Shown here: positions 36,696-46,171 of the stretch, in pieces
Numbering within the stretch: the stretch's first letter is position 1
How the letters are laid out: each line of letters begins with the position of its first letter
From: Glutamicibacter sp. PS
GTDB taxonomy: Bacteria; Actinomycetota; Actinomycetes; Actinomycetales; Micrococcaceae
Direction of reading: 5' to 3'
Assembly (NCBI GenBank): GCA_031317595.1
Contig: JANCMB010000001.1
Coordinates: forward strand, 3,044,325 to 3,108,324
Length of the DNA stretch: 64,000 nt
The notes under the pieces: model-generated
Database searches by the model: none
The model's input: only the letters and a program-made list of their open reading frames with translations
Told to the model about the DNA's origin: nothing
Program-made: the position numbers and the translations under genes

Positions 36696-36807
36696 CCATC
36701 ACGCAATGCACCACCGAAGCACCCGACGAGCCCGCAAGAATACTGATTGACAGAACTCAATCACTAGCCTGAGAATGGTGTTACCGCACGTACCTCAGGA
36801 GCAACAC

Positions 36808-38106
36808 ATGCAAGCTATCCGATCCTCCGTGCTGCGCCTGACCAAGCCCTTTCACCAAAGGGACTACGTCGTACTGGCCAGCGCTTTCATCATCGCGACC
36901 TTTGCCTCGGGTATGTGGGCGGTGGCCATGGTCTATCAGGTTCGCCAACTAGGCGGCGGACCCCTCGAACTGTCCATGGTCGCGACGTCCAACGCCATGG
37001 GGCTCTTGCTCTTCGTGCTCCTCGGCGGGGTGATGGCCGATCGCCACTCTTGTCGTCGCATCGTCATCGGCGTCGAAGCGATCAACGCCGTGGTTCTTAG
37101 TGTCACGGCGTTACTCGCACTTACCGGACAGCTTGCCCTGTGGCATCTGATGGTCACCGGCTTCGTCACTGGCTCCGCCATGGCATTTTTCTTCCCGGCG
37201 TACTCGGCACTACTGCCTCGGATCCTCCCCGCGGATGACCTGTTGGCCGCCAATGGACTCGAAGGTACCGTTCGACCGGTGGTGCACACGGCGCTAGGTC
37301 CGATGTCCGCGGGCTTTCTCGTCGCCGCGCTGTCTCCAGCCGCAGCTATCTTCGGTGTTGCGGCCTGCTACGCAGTGGCCTGGGCCGTCCTTTGCCTCAT
37401 CCGTAAGAACCCGGATTACGACCGGGTTGAACAGGATTCCGAGGATGAGCATGGCCCCAAAATGCTTCAGCAGTTGCGCGAAGGAGCCAGCTACACCTTC
37501 AAAACCCCGTGGTTGCTGTGGACCCTACTGTTTTCGATCGTGTCGGTGTTTACTTTCATCGGGCCCTTTGAAGTGCTGATCCCGTTCGTGGTCAGCGATA
37601 ATCTGGGCGGCGACGCACGCACCTTTGGTGTGGTGTTGGCTTGCTTCGGGGTGGGCTCCGCGCTGGGATCCATGCTGACCGCATCCGCGCGCTTCCCCCG
37701 TCGCTACCTGAGCGTGATGACCGCCTGCTGGTCACTCGGGACGATCCCGTTGGCACTGGTGGGCGTGCTCGACTCATTGGTCGTGCTCTGCTCCATCCTG
37801 TTTCTCTTCGGGGTCACCGACGCCATCGGCATGGTTATCTGGGGCACGTTGCTGCAACGTCGGGTGCCGAAGCGTTTGCTCGGACGGATCTCCAGCCTGG
37901 ACTTCTTTGTGTCCTTGGCGCTGATGCCCCTGTCGATGGCGGTGGCAGGTCCATTGGCCGAACTGGTGGGGCTGACCGCGATTTTCGTCGTGGCCGGGCT
38001 GGCCTCTCCGATCTTTGGGGTGATCGCTTGGAAGGCCGGAGCCTTTGCACGCGACGAACTGGAGCATCCACTGCGCGCTGCGGATACGGTTCAGCGCACG
38101 GACTAA
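36808..38106 (+). CDS. Major facilitator superfamily exporter
   Basis: 432 residues from ATG 36808, which has AGGAG 6 bases upstream; a start at 36775 lacks one. About 12 membrane segments; MFS loop 2-3 motif GGVMADRHSCRRIV. Resembles the MFS_3/enterobactin exporter-like and Tet(V)-like group. Drug or metabolite export is likely, but the substrate is unknown. The stop overlaps that of the convergent membrane protein at 38103. Confidence 0.83.
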   Translation: MQAIRSSVLRLTKPFHQRDYVVLASAFIIATFASGMWAVAMVYQVRQLGGGPLELSMVATSNAMGLLLFVLLGGVMADRHSCRRIVIGVEAINAVVLSVTALLALTGQLALWHLMVTGFVTGSAMAFFFPAYSALLPRILPADDLLAANGLEGTVRPVVHTALGPMSAGFLVAALSPAAAIFGVAACYAVAWAVLCLIRKNPDYDRVEQDSEDEHGPKMLQQLREGASYTFKTPWLLWTLLFSIVSVFTFIGPFEVLIPFVVSDNLGGDARTFGVVLACFGVGSALGSMLTASARFPRRYLSVMTACWSLGTIPLALVGVLDSLVVLCSILFLFGVTDAIGMVIWGTLLQRRVPKRLLGRISSLDFFVSLALMPLSMAVAGPLAELVGLTAIFVVAGLASPIFGVIAWKAGAFARDELEHPLRAADTVQRTD

Positions 38107-38498
38107 ACCGCGATGATCAGGCCGAGGATCAGGATCGGCAGGGTGAAAACTCCGCCAAGCAGGGCGATCAGTCCGATAAGCGGCCCGGGCAACGAGGAGA
38201 TGCGCACCAGCACCACTATCAACGCCCAACCGCCAAAGACTGCCCCCAGTAGCGCGGGGATCCCAGCGACGGTGCCGATCAGGTAGAGGGTGTCGTAGCT
38301 GGTCCACGCGCAGCTATCGCAGATCCCATGCCGGGTCCCTTCGGGGACCCGGCTGAGTGCGGCGGCGGTGAGCGCCGCGTAAGTCTTGTAGCTCGCGCAG
38401 ATCACGAAGACGAGCGTTATCCATGCCTGAAGCCTGCGTCGACGGCGATCTTCAAGTTCCCTGGCGGCTTGGCGGGCCGTTTGTGGTGGCTGAGTCAT
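38103..38498 (-). CDS. Small membrane protein (paralogue of the next gene)
   Basis: 131 residues from ATG 38498. Basic N-terminus, then three hydrophobic segments (about 25-45, 70-95, 105-130) and a CDSC pair in the first outer loop. The arrangement (TM - loop with two Cys - TM - TM) resembles 38572-38946. No family recognised. Confidence 0.6.
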   Translation of the reverse strand: MTQPPQTARQAARELEDRRRRRLQAWITLVFVICASYKTYAALTAAALSRVPEGTRHGICDSCAWTSYDTLYLIGTVAGIPALLGAVFGGWALIVVLVRISSLPGPLIGLIALLGGVFTLPILILGLIIAV

Positions 38499-38571
38499 GG
38501 CCCCAGACTCCGCGCTCCTGCGATGTCTCGGCCCGCCACGAACCAAACTGTGGATAACTTACTGCTGGTGG

Positions 38572-38946
38572 CTAGTACGCCGCAAAGAGCAGAACAAAGC
38601 CAAGCACCAGCGACAGCAGTAGCGCCCCGATGGCACTGATCAGACCGATCAGCACCGGATGCATGTCGGTACGTCTTAGGAGCAAGGCTGCCGTGGCACC
38701 GCCAAATATGATCAGTCCGATCAGCACCGGAAGACCGAGCAGAAATCCAAAGAACAGCAACGCGTTGCGCGGGGTCAGAGTGCACCCAAAGCCAATGCCG
38801 CTGCACTGACCGCTGGCGTTGACGTCCGGCGCAAGCCAAAGGGCCAGAAAATAACCCGCGACAGCAAGTCCCGCCACGCACACCATGGTCAATACCGCCC
38901 GAGCCGTACGCCCCTTTCGAGCGACCGTGGCATCATCGAAGTTCAT
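38572..38946 (-). CDS. Small membrane protein (paralogue of the previous gene)
   Basis: 124 residues from ATG 38946; ATG 38967 is possible. Three hydrophobic segments with a Cys-containing loop (GQCSGIGFGCTL) after the first. HPVLIGLISAIGALLLSLVLG near the end parallels LPGPLIGLIALLGGVF of the downstream gene. Probable tandem duplicates in one operon. Function unknown. Confidence 0.6.
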   Translation of the reverse strand: MNFDDATVARKGRTARAVLTMVCVAGLAVAGYFLALWLAPDVNASGQCSGIGFGCTLTPRNALLFFGFLLGLPVLIGLIIFGGATAALLLRRTDMHPVLIGLISAIGALLLSLVLGFVLLFAAY

Positions 38947-39031
38947 AGGTGCATTCTGCCCCGCCACCCGCCCGACCGGCTAGCGACTGCGGGGCTTGAT
39001 GTTCTAGTCGGTCACCGTGCAGTCTGGAACC

Positions 39032-39793
39032 ATGACCGACAGAATCGCGCGTCGTACGCGCCCTGCGGTGTTACTCGCCGCGCTGTCCCTTGCCGTGGGC
39101 TGTACCGCGGCACCCGCCGAAGACCCTGCGCCCACCACCCGGGGCGTAGAGCAATCACCGGCGCCGGTCGACTGCTCGGTGGCACGCTGTATCGCACTGA
39201 CCTATGACGATGGCCCGGGCGCGAATACCGATCGGCTCTTGCGGATCCTCGACGAACACCACGCACCAGCCACCTTTTTCGTCCTCGGACACAAGGTGGC
39301 GGCGGGCCACGACACACTGCGCACCATGACCGAACAGGGGCATCAAATCGGCGCCCATGGCTTCAGCCACGCACGATTCACCGAGCTGAGTGATGCGCAA
39401 CTGGCCGAGGAGCTGGCGCGGACCAATGAAGTGATCGAGCAGGCCACCGGGGTTAGGCCGCAGATCTTCCGCCCGCCCTATGGCGCCTATGATGCCCGCG
39501 TCGCCGCGCGCACGCCAATGCCGCTGGTGCTCTGGGATGTGGGTAGCAATGACACCCGGGATCAGGATCCACAGAAATTGGTGAAGACCGTGATCTCGCA
39601 GGCGCGGCCTGGCTCGATTGTGCTCATGCATGAGCACAATGACAGTACCGTGCGCGCCGCGGCTCCGTTGATTCGGTCCCTGCGCAAAGCCGGCTTCACC
39701 CTGGTGCGCATTGAGGACCTCTTCGCCGGCACCGAGATGCGAGACGGGCAGGCCTATACGCGCCGTGAGGACGGCTCGGCGAGGCGGGGTTAG
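39032..39793 (+). CDS. Polysaccharide deacetylase lipoprotein (NodB-like), copy 1
   Basis: 253 residues from ATG 39032. A signal segment ends LSLAVGC (probable lipobox). The carbohydrate esterase 4 domain has TYDDGPG (catalytic Asp pair), the metal histidines in AHGFSH, RPPYGAYD and LVLWDVGSND. Expected to deacetylate peptidoglycan or a cell-wall polysaccharide outside the membrane, which can confer lysozyme resistance. A paralogue is 560 bases downstream. Confidence 0.85.
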   Translation: MTDRIARRTRPAVLLAALSLAVGCTAAPAEDPAPTTRGVEQSPAPVDCSVARCIALTYDDGPGANTDRLLRILDEHHAPATFFVLGHKVAAGHDTLRTMTEQGHQIGAHGFSHARFTELSDAQLAEELARTNEVIEQATGVRPQIFRPPYGAYDARVAARTPMPLVLWDVGSNDTRDQDPQKLVKTVISQARPGSIVLMHEHNDSTVRAAAPLIRSLRKAGFTLVRIEDLFAGTEMRDGQAYTRREDGSARRG

Positions 39794-39796
39794 CTC

Positions 39797-40165
39797 CTAC
39801 CAGCCCTCTTCGTCGTCGGCCTCTGAAACCCCCAGCTCGGGCTCTTGCTGTTGGTCGAAGTCGTACCAAGCCTGCGCGAAGTCGGCGAGCGCTTCGAGGG
39901 CCTCGAGCTGCTCATCATCCAGTTCGTCGGTGGCCTCTTGGGTGCGCAGGATGGCGGAGACGGCATGATGCGGGTGCCGCTCGAAGTAGTGCAGCGGCGA
40001 CGATTCAGGGTTGAAGGTCAACTCTTCGCTGCGTGCGAAGAGGTCAATGTACTGGTCCACGGCCACGGGCAACCGGGTGAGGTTCAGCCCGGTCACCGAT
40101 TCGTTGTAGATCTCTGCGGTTGCATCGGCCCACGCTTCGATGAGCTCCTCGCCCATATGCGACAT
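39797..40165 (-). CDS. Acidic hypothetical protein
   Basis: 122 residues from ATG 40165, with AAGGTGG upstream. Soluble and acidic, with a Glu/Asp-rich tail (QQQEPELGVSEADDEEGW) and a helical N-terminus. No family recognised. It sits antiparallel between the two deacetylase genes. Confidence 0.65.
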   Translation of the reverse strand: MSHMGEELIEAWADATAEIYNESVTGLNLTRLPVAVDQYIDLFARSEELTFNPESSPLHYFERHPHHAVSAILRTQEATDELDDEQLEALEALADFAQAWYDFDQQQEPELGVSEADDEEGW

Positions 40166-40353
40166 TCTGTGTCCACCTTTTTCACTGTTGGCACTGCACC
40201 ACCGGCTCACGGTGGCATTTCATCCTAAACCGGGCGCGCGCCGGTGCCAAGATGCTCGCCGGACTGGGGCGAAGCTCACGCTTTGCATAAAGTTTCGGAT
40301 ACGTTCCGCGCGCCGCAATCGGGTGGCATGCGGCGCTCGGCGAAGGTAGTCTC

Positions 40354-41121
40354 ATGCCCGTTCGCCTCAAGTCTTCGCGTGCCCTGTGCGGCCTAGCCAT
40401 GGCCGCCGCACTGTTATTGTCCAGCTGCTCTGCGCCGGCACAACCTGCCGCCGATACGGCACCCGATTCCCCTGCCGCCCCAGCGCCGGTGGACTGCAGC
40501 GTCGATGCGTGCGTTGCGCTGACCTTCGATGACGGACCGGGCAAATACACCGATCGGTTGTTGGATGAACTAACCGAGGTGCAGTCCCCGGGCACCTTCT
40601 TCGTGCTGGGCAAGAATGTACCCAAGTTCCCGGAGGCGCTACGTCGCATGGTGGCCGAGGGACATGAGATCGCCAGCCATACCTATGACCACCGAGACCT
40701 CACCAAGTCCACCCGCGAACAGATCGAGCGGGAAGTGTCGGCCACGAATAAGGCGATCGACAAAGCGGCCGGGGTGACTCCGCGGCTGCTTCGTCCTCCC
40801 TATGGCGCCCATGGGGTGGTCTATGACCGGCTGATTCCGATGCCGCTGGTGCTCTGGGACGTAGATACCCTGGACTGGAAGACTCTTGATGCTAAGAAGA
40901 CGGTGTCCACGGCGCTGGATGAGGTCAAGCCGGGGTCCATACTGCTGATGCACGATATCCACGAAAGTTCGGTTCAGGCGGTGCCGAATCTGGTGAGCAA
41001 GCTCAAGGAGCGGGGCTATCATCTGGTGACCGTCTCGAAGCTGTTCGAGTCGCGCGAGCTCAAACCCTCTAAGGCGTACAGTCGGCTGGAGAATCCCGGC
41101 ACGAAACTCGCCGAGCACTGA
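40354..41121 (+). CDS. Polysaccharide deacetylase lipoprotein (NodB-like), copy 2
   Basis: 255 residues. Clear lipobox LLLSSC at about 20-25, Ala/Pro-rich spacer, then PVDCSVDACVALTFDDGPG, SHTYDH (metal His), RPPYGAHG, LVLWDVDTLDW and LLMHDIH. Same layout as copy 1, including the two-Cys start DCS-x3-C, so a duplication is likely. Cell-surface CE4 deacetylase. Confidence 0.87.
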   Translation: MPVRLKSSRALCGLAMAAALLLSSCSAPAQPAADTAPDSPAAPAPVDCSVDACVALTFDDGPGKYTDRLLDELTEVQSPGTFFVLGKNVPKFPEALRRMVAEGHEIASHTYDHRDLTKSTREQIEREVSATNKAIDKAAGVTPRLLRPPYGAHGVVYDRLIPMPLVLWDVDTLDWKTLDAKKTVSTALDEVKPGSILLMHDIHESSVQAVPNLVSKLKERGYHLVTVSKLFESRELKPSKAYSRLENPGTKLAEH

Positions 41122-41133
41122 GCGCTCCCGCGG

Positions 41134-42594
41134 CTAGGCTCCCTCGGCCAAAAGCGCAGCCCCCATGAGCAGGAAGAGCGCCGCTCCGATCAGGTGGGCT
41201 GCCACGTAATACAGCGCTCCGAGGTTGCCACGCACCAAGGCCCAGCGGCGGAATCGGGCGGAGGCGCTGATCGTTGAACCGACCGCCCAGGCGTTCTTGC
41301 GCGGTCCGAGCCGCAACTGCCAGTAGCCCACCACGCAGCCGGTACTCAGCAGGCCGAGCCCGAGTACCACGGCGATCACCCCACCCAGGGGCGATTCGAT
41401 CCCGGTGCAGAGCATGTTTAATACAAAGATCACCCCGCCGGTGAGTAGTCGGCGCAGTCCTCCGGCGGCAAGCAATCCGCTGCGACGCAAACCAAAACGC
41501 TCGAACTGTGCGACGTCGGCAGTACGTGGCACCGGCCCGGCCGCCTGACGCAGCGTGCCCTGTATCGCGAATTGTGCGGCGAGCGCCCCTACCAGCAGTA
41601 ACGCCATGGATACCGAAAGGGAGGGCTCGAAGACCGCACCGACCGCACCGGCGACGCCGGCCAGTAGCCCCGCACCGGCCACCATTCCGGCCCGTCCCAG
41701 CGGCCGGTGTGCGGCCATCACGTCTTTTAGATAACCCGCTGGCATATGCTGGGCGACTTGCCGTAGCCGCAAATAGCCGTAGCCCACTAGTGCGCCGGTA
41801 GCTAGCACGATCAGCGACACCACCAGCCACCTCGCCCCCTCGCTGGCCCGGGCGCCGAACGCGGCCAGCGCGGCAACCACCGGAATGTGTAGCCACAGCA
41901 GATTGCTCAAGGTGGCAGCCCGGGACACAAACTGTCCGGCAAAATCCCGATGCAAACGTTCGTCGGTGGGATTTTGCGCGATCATGCCCCTCAGTAACGC
42001 ACCACCGTCGCCGACGACCTTCTCACCACCGTCGATGGTCATGGCCGCCAATTTCAGACCCTCATCCTGAGGGGCGAGGGATAACCCAGTACGCAGGTAC
42101 TGCTGGGCTGCCGTGCGATCGTCCATGAGGTCGGCGGCCACGGCGGCCGCCTGATAGACATATGGGTCTTCGGGGTCCAGGTGCAACGCGTGATCGAACG
42201 CCGCGCGCGCTAGCACCAGATCGTCGCGGCTGGCCGAACGCGAGAGTAGGAACAGACCGAATCGGTAATGGCCACCGGGATACTCGGGAAACTGTTCGAT
42301 AAGCACGCGGATCAGGGCGATGGCTTCGTCGACCCGCCCCTGTGCGTACACCGCGTTGGCCAGCAATTCGGCAAGATTGGGAATCTGGTGATTAAGGTCC
42401 AGCCCCTGCCGTGCGGCCTGCTCGGCTTCGACGTTGCGCTCCAGCGCCAGGAGCGCCGCGGCATAATAAAGCCAGAAGTGCGGCTCGCCGCGGTGCTCGG
42501 TGAGGTGCTCGGCCAGCAAACGGTGAGCGGTTTCTGGTTGCGAGATCGCCAGCGCATGCCGTACACGCACCGCCAAGGTGTCAAAATCGAGCAT
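41134..42594 (-). CDS. TPR-repeat membrane protein, partner of the AAA+ ATPase
   Basis: 486 residues. The N-terminal half (about 1-225) is tetratricopeptide-like (AAALLALERNVEAEQAARQGL, LANAVYAQGRVDEAIALIRVL, FDHALHLDPEDPYVYQAAA). The C-terminal half holds about seven hydrophobic segments. It starts 3 bases after the ATPase stop, so the two are co-translated and probably form a complex at the membrane. The pair's job is unknown. Confidence 0.75.
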   Translation of the reverse strand: MLDFDTLAVRVRHALAISQPETAHRLLAEHLTEHRGEPHFWLYYAAALLALERNVEAEQAARQGLDLNHQIPNLAELLANAVYAQGRVDEAIALIRVLIEQFPEYPGGHYRFGLFLLSRSASRDDLVLARAAFDHALHLDPEDPYVYQAAAVAADLMDDRTAAQQYLRTGLSLAPQDEGLKLAAMTIDGGEKVVGDGGALLRGMIAQNPTDERLHRDFAGQFVSRAATLSNLLWLHIPVVAALAAFGARASEGARWLVVSLIVLATGALVGYGYLRLRQVAQHMPAGYLKDVMAAHRPLGRAGMVAGAGLLAGVAGAVGAVFEPSLSVSMALLLVGALAAQFAIQGTLRQAAGPVPRTADVAQFERFGLRRSGLLAAGGLRRLLTGGVIFVLNMLCTGIESPLGGVIAVVLGLGLLSTGCVVGYWQLRLGPRKNAWAVGSTISASARFRRWALVRGNLGALYYVAAHLIGAALFLLMGAALLAEGA

Positions 42595-42597
42595 CGC

Positions 42598-43860
42598 CTA
42601 GAGCATTCCGCGTGATTTCAAGTAGTGCGCGAGATCGTCGTACCGTCCGTTCTCGTTGCTAAAGCGCACCACATTGCGGGCCGCTTCCAGCCACGGAAGC
42701 ACCGATGGTTTCACTTCCTTGAGCGCCAGCGCCATGTGATCCATGCTCACCGGCGTGAGGTTATCGGCGGCGATGGACTGCATCATGGCCTTCTCCGCGG
42801 CGGTCACGCACAGATGTTCAAGGTCGGCCCCGGAAAAACCGTCGGTCTGCGCGGCGAGTTGCGCGAGATTGATCCGGGCGATCGGCCGCTGTTCCAGATG
42901 GGTTTTCAAGATGCTTTCGCGGGCCGGAGCGTCGGGCGGGCTCACCAGTACTGAACGATCCAACCGTCCAGGACGCAGCAGCGCCTCATCCAAATCCCAT
43001 GGATGGTTCGTAGCGGCTAGGACGTAGAGCCCGTCGTTATTCGACGCCATCGAGTCCATTTCCAGCAACAGCTGGTTCACCATTTGCCGAAGCCAGGAGG
43101 CCGATCCGGTGAGCGATCCACGACGTAGCCCCAGGGCGTCGATTTCATCGAGGAAGAGCACCGCCGGGGCCGCGGCCCGCGCTTCATCGAAAAGCTTCCG
43201 GAGGTTCTTTTCGCTCTCGCCGATGTATGGGGAGAGCACATCGGCCATCGAGACCTGCAGGAAGGAGGCCCCCAATTCCCCGGCCACGGCGCGGGCCAGA
43301 AAGGTTTTGCCGCAGCCCGGTGGCCCGTAAAGCAACAGGCCGCCGCGCATGGATTTTCCGAAGGCTTTTGCGATTTCGGCGTTGCGCAGTGGCGCGAGGA
43401 ATGACTCGGTGAGGCGCTGTTTCACCGCATCTAAGCCGCCGACATCTGCAAGGGTGATCCGCTGCGGCGGGGTCGGCTCCAATGGCGCCGCGGCATTTTC
43501 GTCGGTAACCGAGCTGGTGGAGAGTTTTGGCTCCTCGGACACAAAGGGATCGGCACCCAGATCACCGAGTTGCGCGGCGGCGGAGTCCCAGTCGAAGCCA
43601 TCTTCGGCAGTGTTTTGCTCGGAGGTGTCGATCGTGGTCTCCGCGTTCTGCGCTCCGGCCAACGCAGTACTGATGCTCGACAACAAGCCAAGTGCCTGGC
43701 GGTTTCCCGGCTCTAACTGAATCACCACGTTGACGTGCTCTAAGGCCTCGGCGTGCCGGGCCGCGTCGGTTAGCAACTGGGCGAGATGCAGGCGCAACGC
43801 CGGGTCTTGCGGCGCCGCATTCACGGCCCGCTCAAGGCTTTGGATCAGTGCATCGTTCAT
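42598..43860 (-). CDS. TPR-containing AAA+ ATPase (Cdc48/FtsH-like module)
   Basis: 420 residues from ATG 43860; upstream ATGs have poorer sites. The N-terminal region has a single TPR-like helix pair (LRLHLAQLLTDAARHAEALEH), then an acidic linker (about 75-130). The AAA+ module has Walker A GPPGCGKT (179-186), pore-loop-like SPYIGES, Walker B VLFLDEIDAL (234-243), second-region arginines in LLRPGRLDRS and sensor-2 FSGADLEHLC. It lacks the protease of FtsH. With the TPR membrane partner it may remodel or extract membrane proteins (inference). Confidence 0.82.
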   Translation of the reverse strand: MNDALIQSLERAVNAAPQDPALRLHLAQLLTDAARHAEALEHVNVVIQLEPGNRQALGLLSSISTALAGAQNAETTIDTSEQNTAEDGFDWDSAAAQLGDLGADPFVSEEPKLSTSSVTDENAAAPLEPTPPQRITLADVGGLDAVKQRLTESFLAPLRNAEIAKAFGKSMRGGLLLYGPPGCGKTFLARAVAGELGASFLQVSMADVLSPYIGESEKNLRKLFDEARAAAPAVLFLDEIDALGLRRGSLTGSASWLRQMVNQLLLEMDSMASNNDGLYVLAATNHPWDLDEALLRPGRLDRSVLVSPPDAPARESILKTHLEQRPIARINLAQLAAQTDGFSGADLEHLCVTAAEKAMMQSIAADNLTPVSMDHMALALKEVKPSVLPWLEAARNVVRFSNENGRYDDLAHYLKSRGML

Positions 43861-43960
43861 CGGCGCTTGCCTCTTCTCCCCCAGTGCCTTCGCACGCTTC
43901 GCGGCGCGATCTTCACTTGGCATCCTATCGAGTTGGCTGGACGGCGAAGAAAAAGCGCAG

Positions 43961-44014
43961 TGCAATTTTCTGCAACGATCTATGCAAAATGGTGTTTCTG
44001 CATCTACTCTTGCA
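43961..44014. promoter_or_regulatory. Clustered TGCA/TTCTGCA boxes upstream of rpiR
   Basis: TGCAATTTTCTGCA (43961-43974), TGCAAAAT-N4-TTTCTGCA (43983-44002) and TTGCAA (44010-44015) form three related boxes. Two are near-palindromic and end in TTTTCTGCA or TTTCTGCA. They occupy the gap before the RpiR gene and are the probable autoregulatory operator. Confidence 0.5.
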
Positions 44015-44067
44015 ATCAAGGATGCGCGTTATGCCGCGCATCACATATTTCGCCCAAGGAGCCACCC

Positions 44068-44931
44068 ATGCCCGACACCGACGCGACCGTACCCGCCACC
44101 GCGTGGCACGGTGAACTGTTCGCCGGCGCGAAACTCACCAAATCCCAGCAACGCGTGGTGGAAGCGCTGAGCATGACCCCGAAATTCGCCGCCTACGCGG
44201 AGCTTTCCGAAGTGGCCGCACGCGCCGGAGTCAATAGCTCCACGGTGGTGCGCACCGCACAAGCCCTGGGATACAGCGGTTGGAGCGACCTGCAGCGAGA
44301 GCTACGCGCACAGTTTCTGGTCTACGTCTCGCACAGTGCGCCCTTCAGTAACTTGGTACCGGTCACCTCGCCAGTGCACGACTCGCTAACTCAGGACAGC
44401 AAGAATCTAGAGATGGCACGCTCGCTGATCAGCGCGGAGGCCGTGGACGCGAGCATCGAAGCCCTCTGTGGGGCGCGGCGCATCCTCTGCCTGGGCCAGG
44501 GTTCGCACGGCGCGCCCTCGCTGGTCCTTGCTCATCTAGCGTCGGTCATGGGTTACCCGGCCATCCACGAGCAACGCTCGGGTGTGCACCTGGCGGCGGC
44601 CCTCAACTCTCTGGGGCCAGAAGACGTGGTGTTCATAACCCATCTGTGGCGTCCGATTCGCGAGCTCGGCACCGCAGCACGGATCGCCGCAGCACGCAAG
44701 GCAACCGTCATTGCCGTCACCGACCTCTCGACCTCCCCGGTGGCCAAACATAGTACGCATATCTTGCCGGTGCCCAGCGAAGGAGTTTTCTCGTTCCAGT
44801 CGGCCACCGCCGCCCTATCGGTGGTCTATGGACTCCTCGCTGGCATGGAAGCTCATCAATCACGCAGTATTCGTCCCCATCTCGAACAGGTCAACGAGCT
44901 ATGGGACGCACTGGATCTCTACGACAGATAA
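44068..44931 (+). CDS. RpiR/MurR-family regulator with SIS domain
   Basis: 287 residues from ATG 44068 with AAGGAG upstream. The N-terminal HTH_6 domain has FAAYAELSEVAARAGVNSSTVVRTAQALGYSG cut at about residues 40-75. The C-terminal SIS domain has ILCLGQGSHGAPSLVLAHLA and VVFITHLWRPIRE. These regulators usually sense a phosphorylated sugar or related ligand. It heads the cluster with an M20 amidohydrolase and a DUF3100 protein, which it likely controls. Confidence 0.85.
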   Translation: MPDTDATVPATAWHGELFAGAKLTKSQQRVVEALSMTPKFAAYAELSEVAARAGVNSSTVVRTAQALGYSGWSDLQRELRAQFLVYVSHSAPFSNLVPVTSPVHDSLTQDSKNLEMARSLISAEAVDASIEALCGARRILCLGQGSHGAPSLVLAHLASVMGYPAIHEQRSGVHLAAALNSLGPEDVVFITHLWRPIRELGTAARIAAARKATVIAVTDLSTSPVAKHSTHILPVPSEGVFSFQSATAALSVVYGLLAGMEAHQSRSIRPHLEQVNELWDALDLYDR

Positions 44932-44945
44932 GGACCGAATATCAC

Positions 44946-46142
44946 ATGAGTAAACTCATTGCGCACGACGCCGAACTTTCGCGCAGCCTAGAGCAGAACT
45001 ATGCCGCCGTTCAGGACACGGTTGAAGCCATGGCACGGGATATCCACGCTCACCCGGAACTATCTTTCGAAGAGCACCGCGCCGCGGGCACCATTGCCAA
45101 GGTGCTACGCGATGCCGGGTTCACGGTCACCGAGGGTATCTGCGACCTGCCCACTGCCTTCGAGGGCACCATTGGTCAGGGCGAGCTCGTGGTGGGCATC
45201 TGCGTGGAATATGACTGCCTGCCGGTTGTCGGGCACGCATGCGGCCATAACCTCATTGCCGGATCCACCGTGGGTGCGGCCCTGGCGCTCGCCCCGCTGG
45301 TCGACGAGCTCGGCATTACGCTCAAGGCCATCGGCACCCCAGCGGAAGAGCACGGAGGCGGCAAGGCCTTACTCCTTGAACGTGGCGCCTTCGACGGCGT
45401 CGGGCTCTCGCTCATGGCTCATCCAATGTCCGAAGGAGTCAGCTGCAACCCGCTGGGCACTACCACGCAGGCCGTAGGCCGCTTCAAGGCGATGTTCCGG
45501 GGGCAGGCCGCGCATGCCGCCGCCATGCCCCACCGCGGGATCAACGCTGCCGATGCCGCCACCCTGTCCCAGGTGGCCATCGGTCTGCTGCGCCAGCAAC
45601 TACCGGACCAGCACCGGGTCGCCTCATACATCGCCGAAGCCGGGCAGGTTACCAACATCATCCCCGACTACTCCGAAGTGCACTTCGAGGTCCGCGCCTT
45701 CTCGCTCGAGGAGTACGAACAGACACTGGGCAAGGTGCGCCGTTGCTTTGAAGGAGCCAGCATTGCCACCGGCACCAGTCTCGAGTTCGAAGCCACCGAG
45801 CCACTCTACGAACCCGTTCTTCAGGACCCGGCTCTGGCGGCCTTCTGGAATGACGCGATGGCCGTGCGCGGCAATGACGTGACCGAGCTTCCTGCCGGAA
45901 CCGGCGGTGGCGGCTCGACCGACATGGGCAACGTTTCGCAGCTCATCCCCTCGATCCACCCGATGTTCGCCGTTCCCGGCGCCACCGCCCCGGTACACTC
46001 CGCCGGGTTCACCGCTTCGGCCAACACCGAGATGGCCTACACGGCCATGAACGACGCCGCACTCGGTCTCGCGGCCACGGTCGCCGGCGCCGTGCGCGCC
46101 GACCGAGAGCGTTACATCACCGCCGCCTACCAGCGGGCCTAG
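44946..46142 (+). CDS. M20 family amidohydrolase/peptidase
   Basis: 398 residues from ATG 44946. M20D-type features: IHAHPELSFEE, CVEYDCLPVVGHACGHNL (metal His/Cys/Asp), GTPAEEHGGGKALLLE (catalytic Glu pair), FRGQAAHAAAMPHRGINAADA and APVHSAGF. Similar to aminobenzoyl-glutamate/acyl-amino-acid hydrolases. Lies 14 bases after rpiR and 29 before a DUF3100 membrane protein, suggesting import and cleavage of an N-acyl amino acid or dipeptide-like compound. Confidence 0.85.
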   Translation: MSKLIAHDAELSRSLEQNYAAVQDTVEAMARDIHAHPELSFEEHRAAGTIAKVLRDAGFTVTEGICDLPTAFEGTIGQGELVVGICVEYDCLPVVGHACGHNLIAGSTVGAALALAPLVDELGITLKAIGTPAEEHGGGKALLLERGAFDGVGLSLMAHPMSEGVSCNPLGTTTQAVGRFKAMFRGQAAHAAAMPHRGINAADAATLSQVAIGLLRQQLPDQHRVASYIAEAGQVTNIIPDYSEVHFEVRAFSLEEYEQTLGKVRRCFEGASIATGTSLEFEATEPLYEPVLQDPALAAFWNDAMAVRGNDVTELPAGTGGGGSTDMGNVSQLIPSIHPMFAVPGATAPVHSAGFTASANTEMAYTAMNDAALGLAATVAGAVRADRERYITAAYQRA

Positions 46143-46171
46143 CGGCCCACCCACTCGCATTAGGACCTTTC

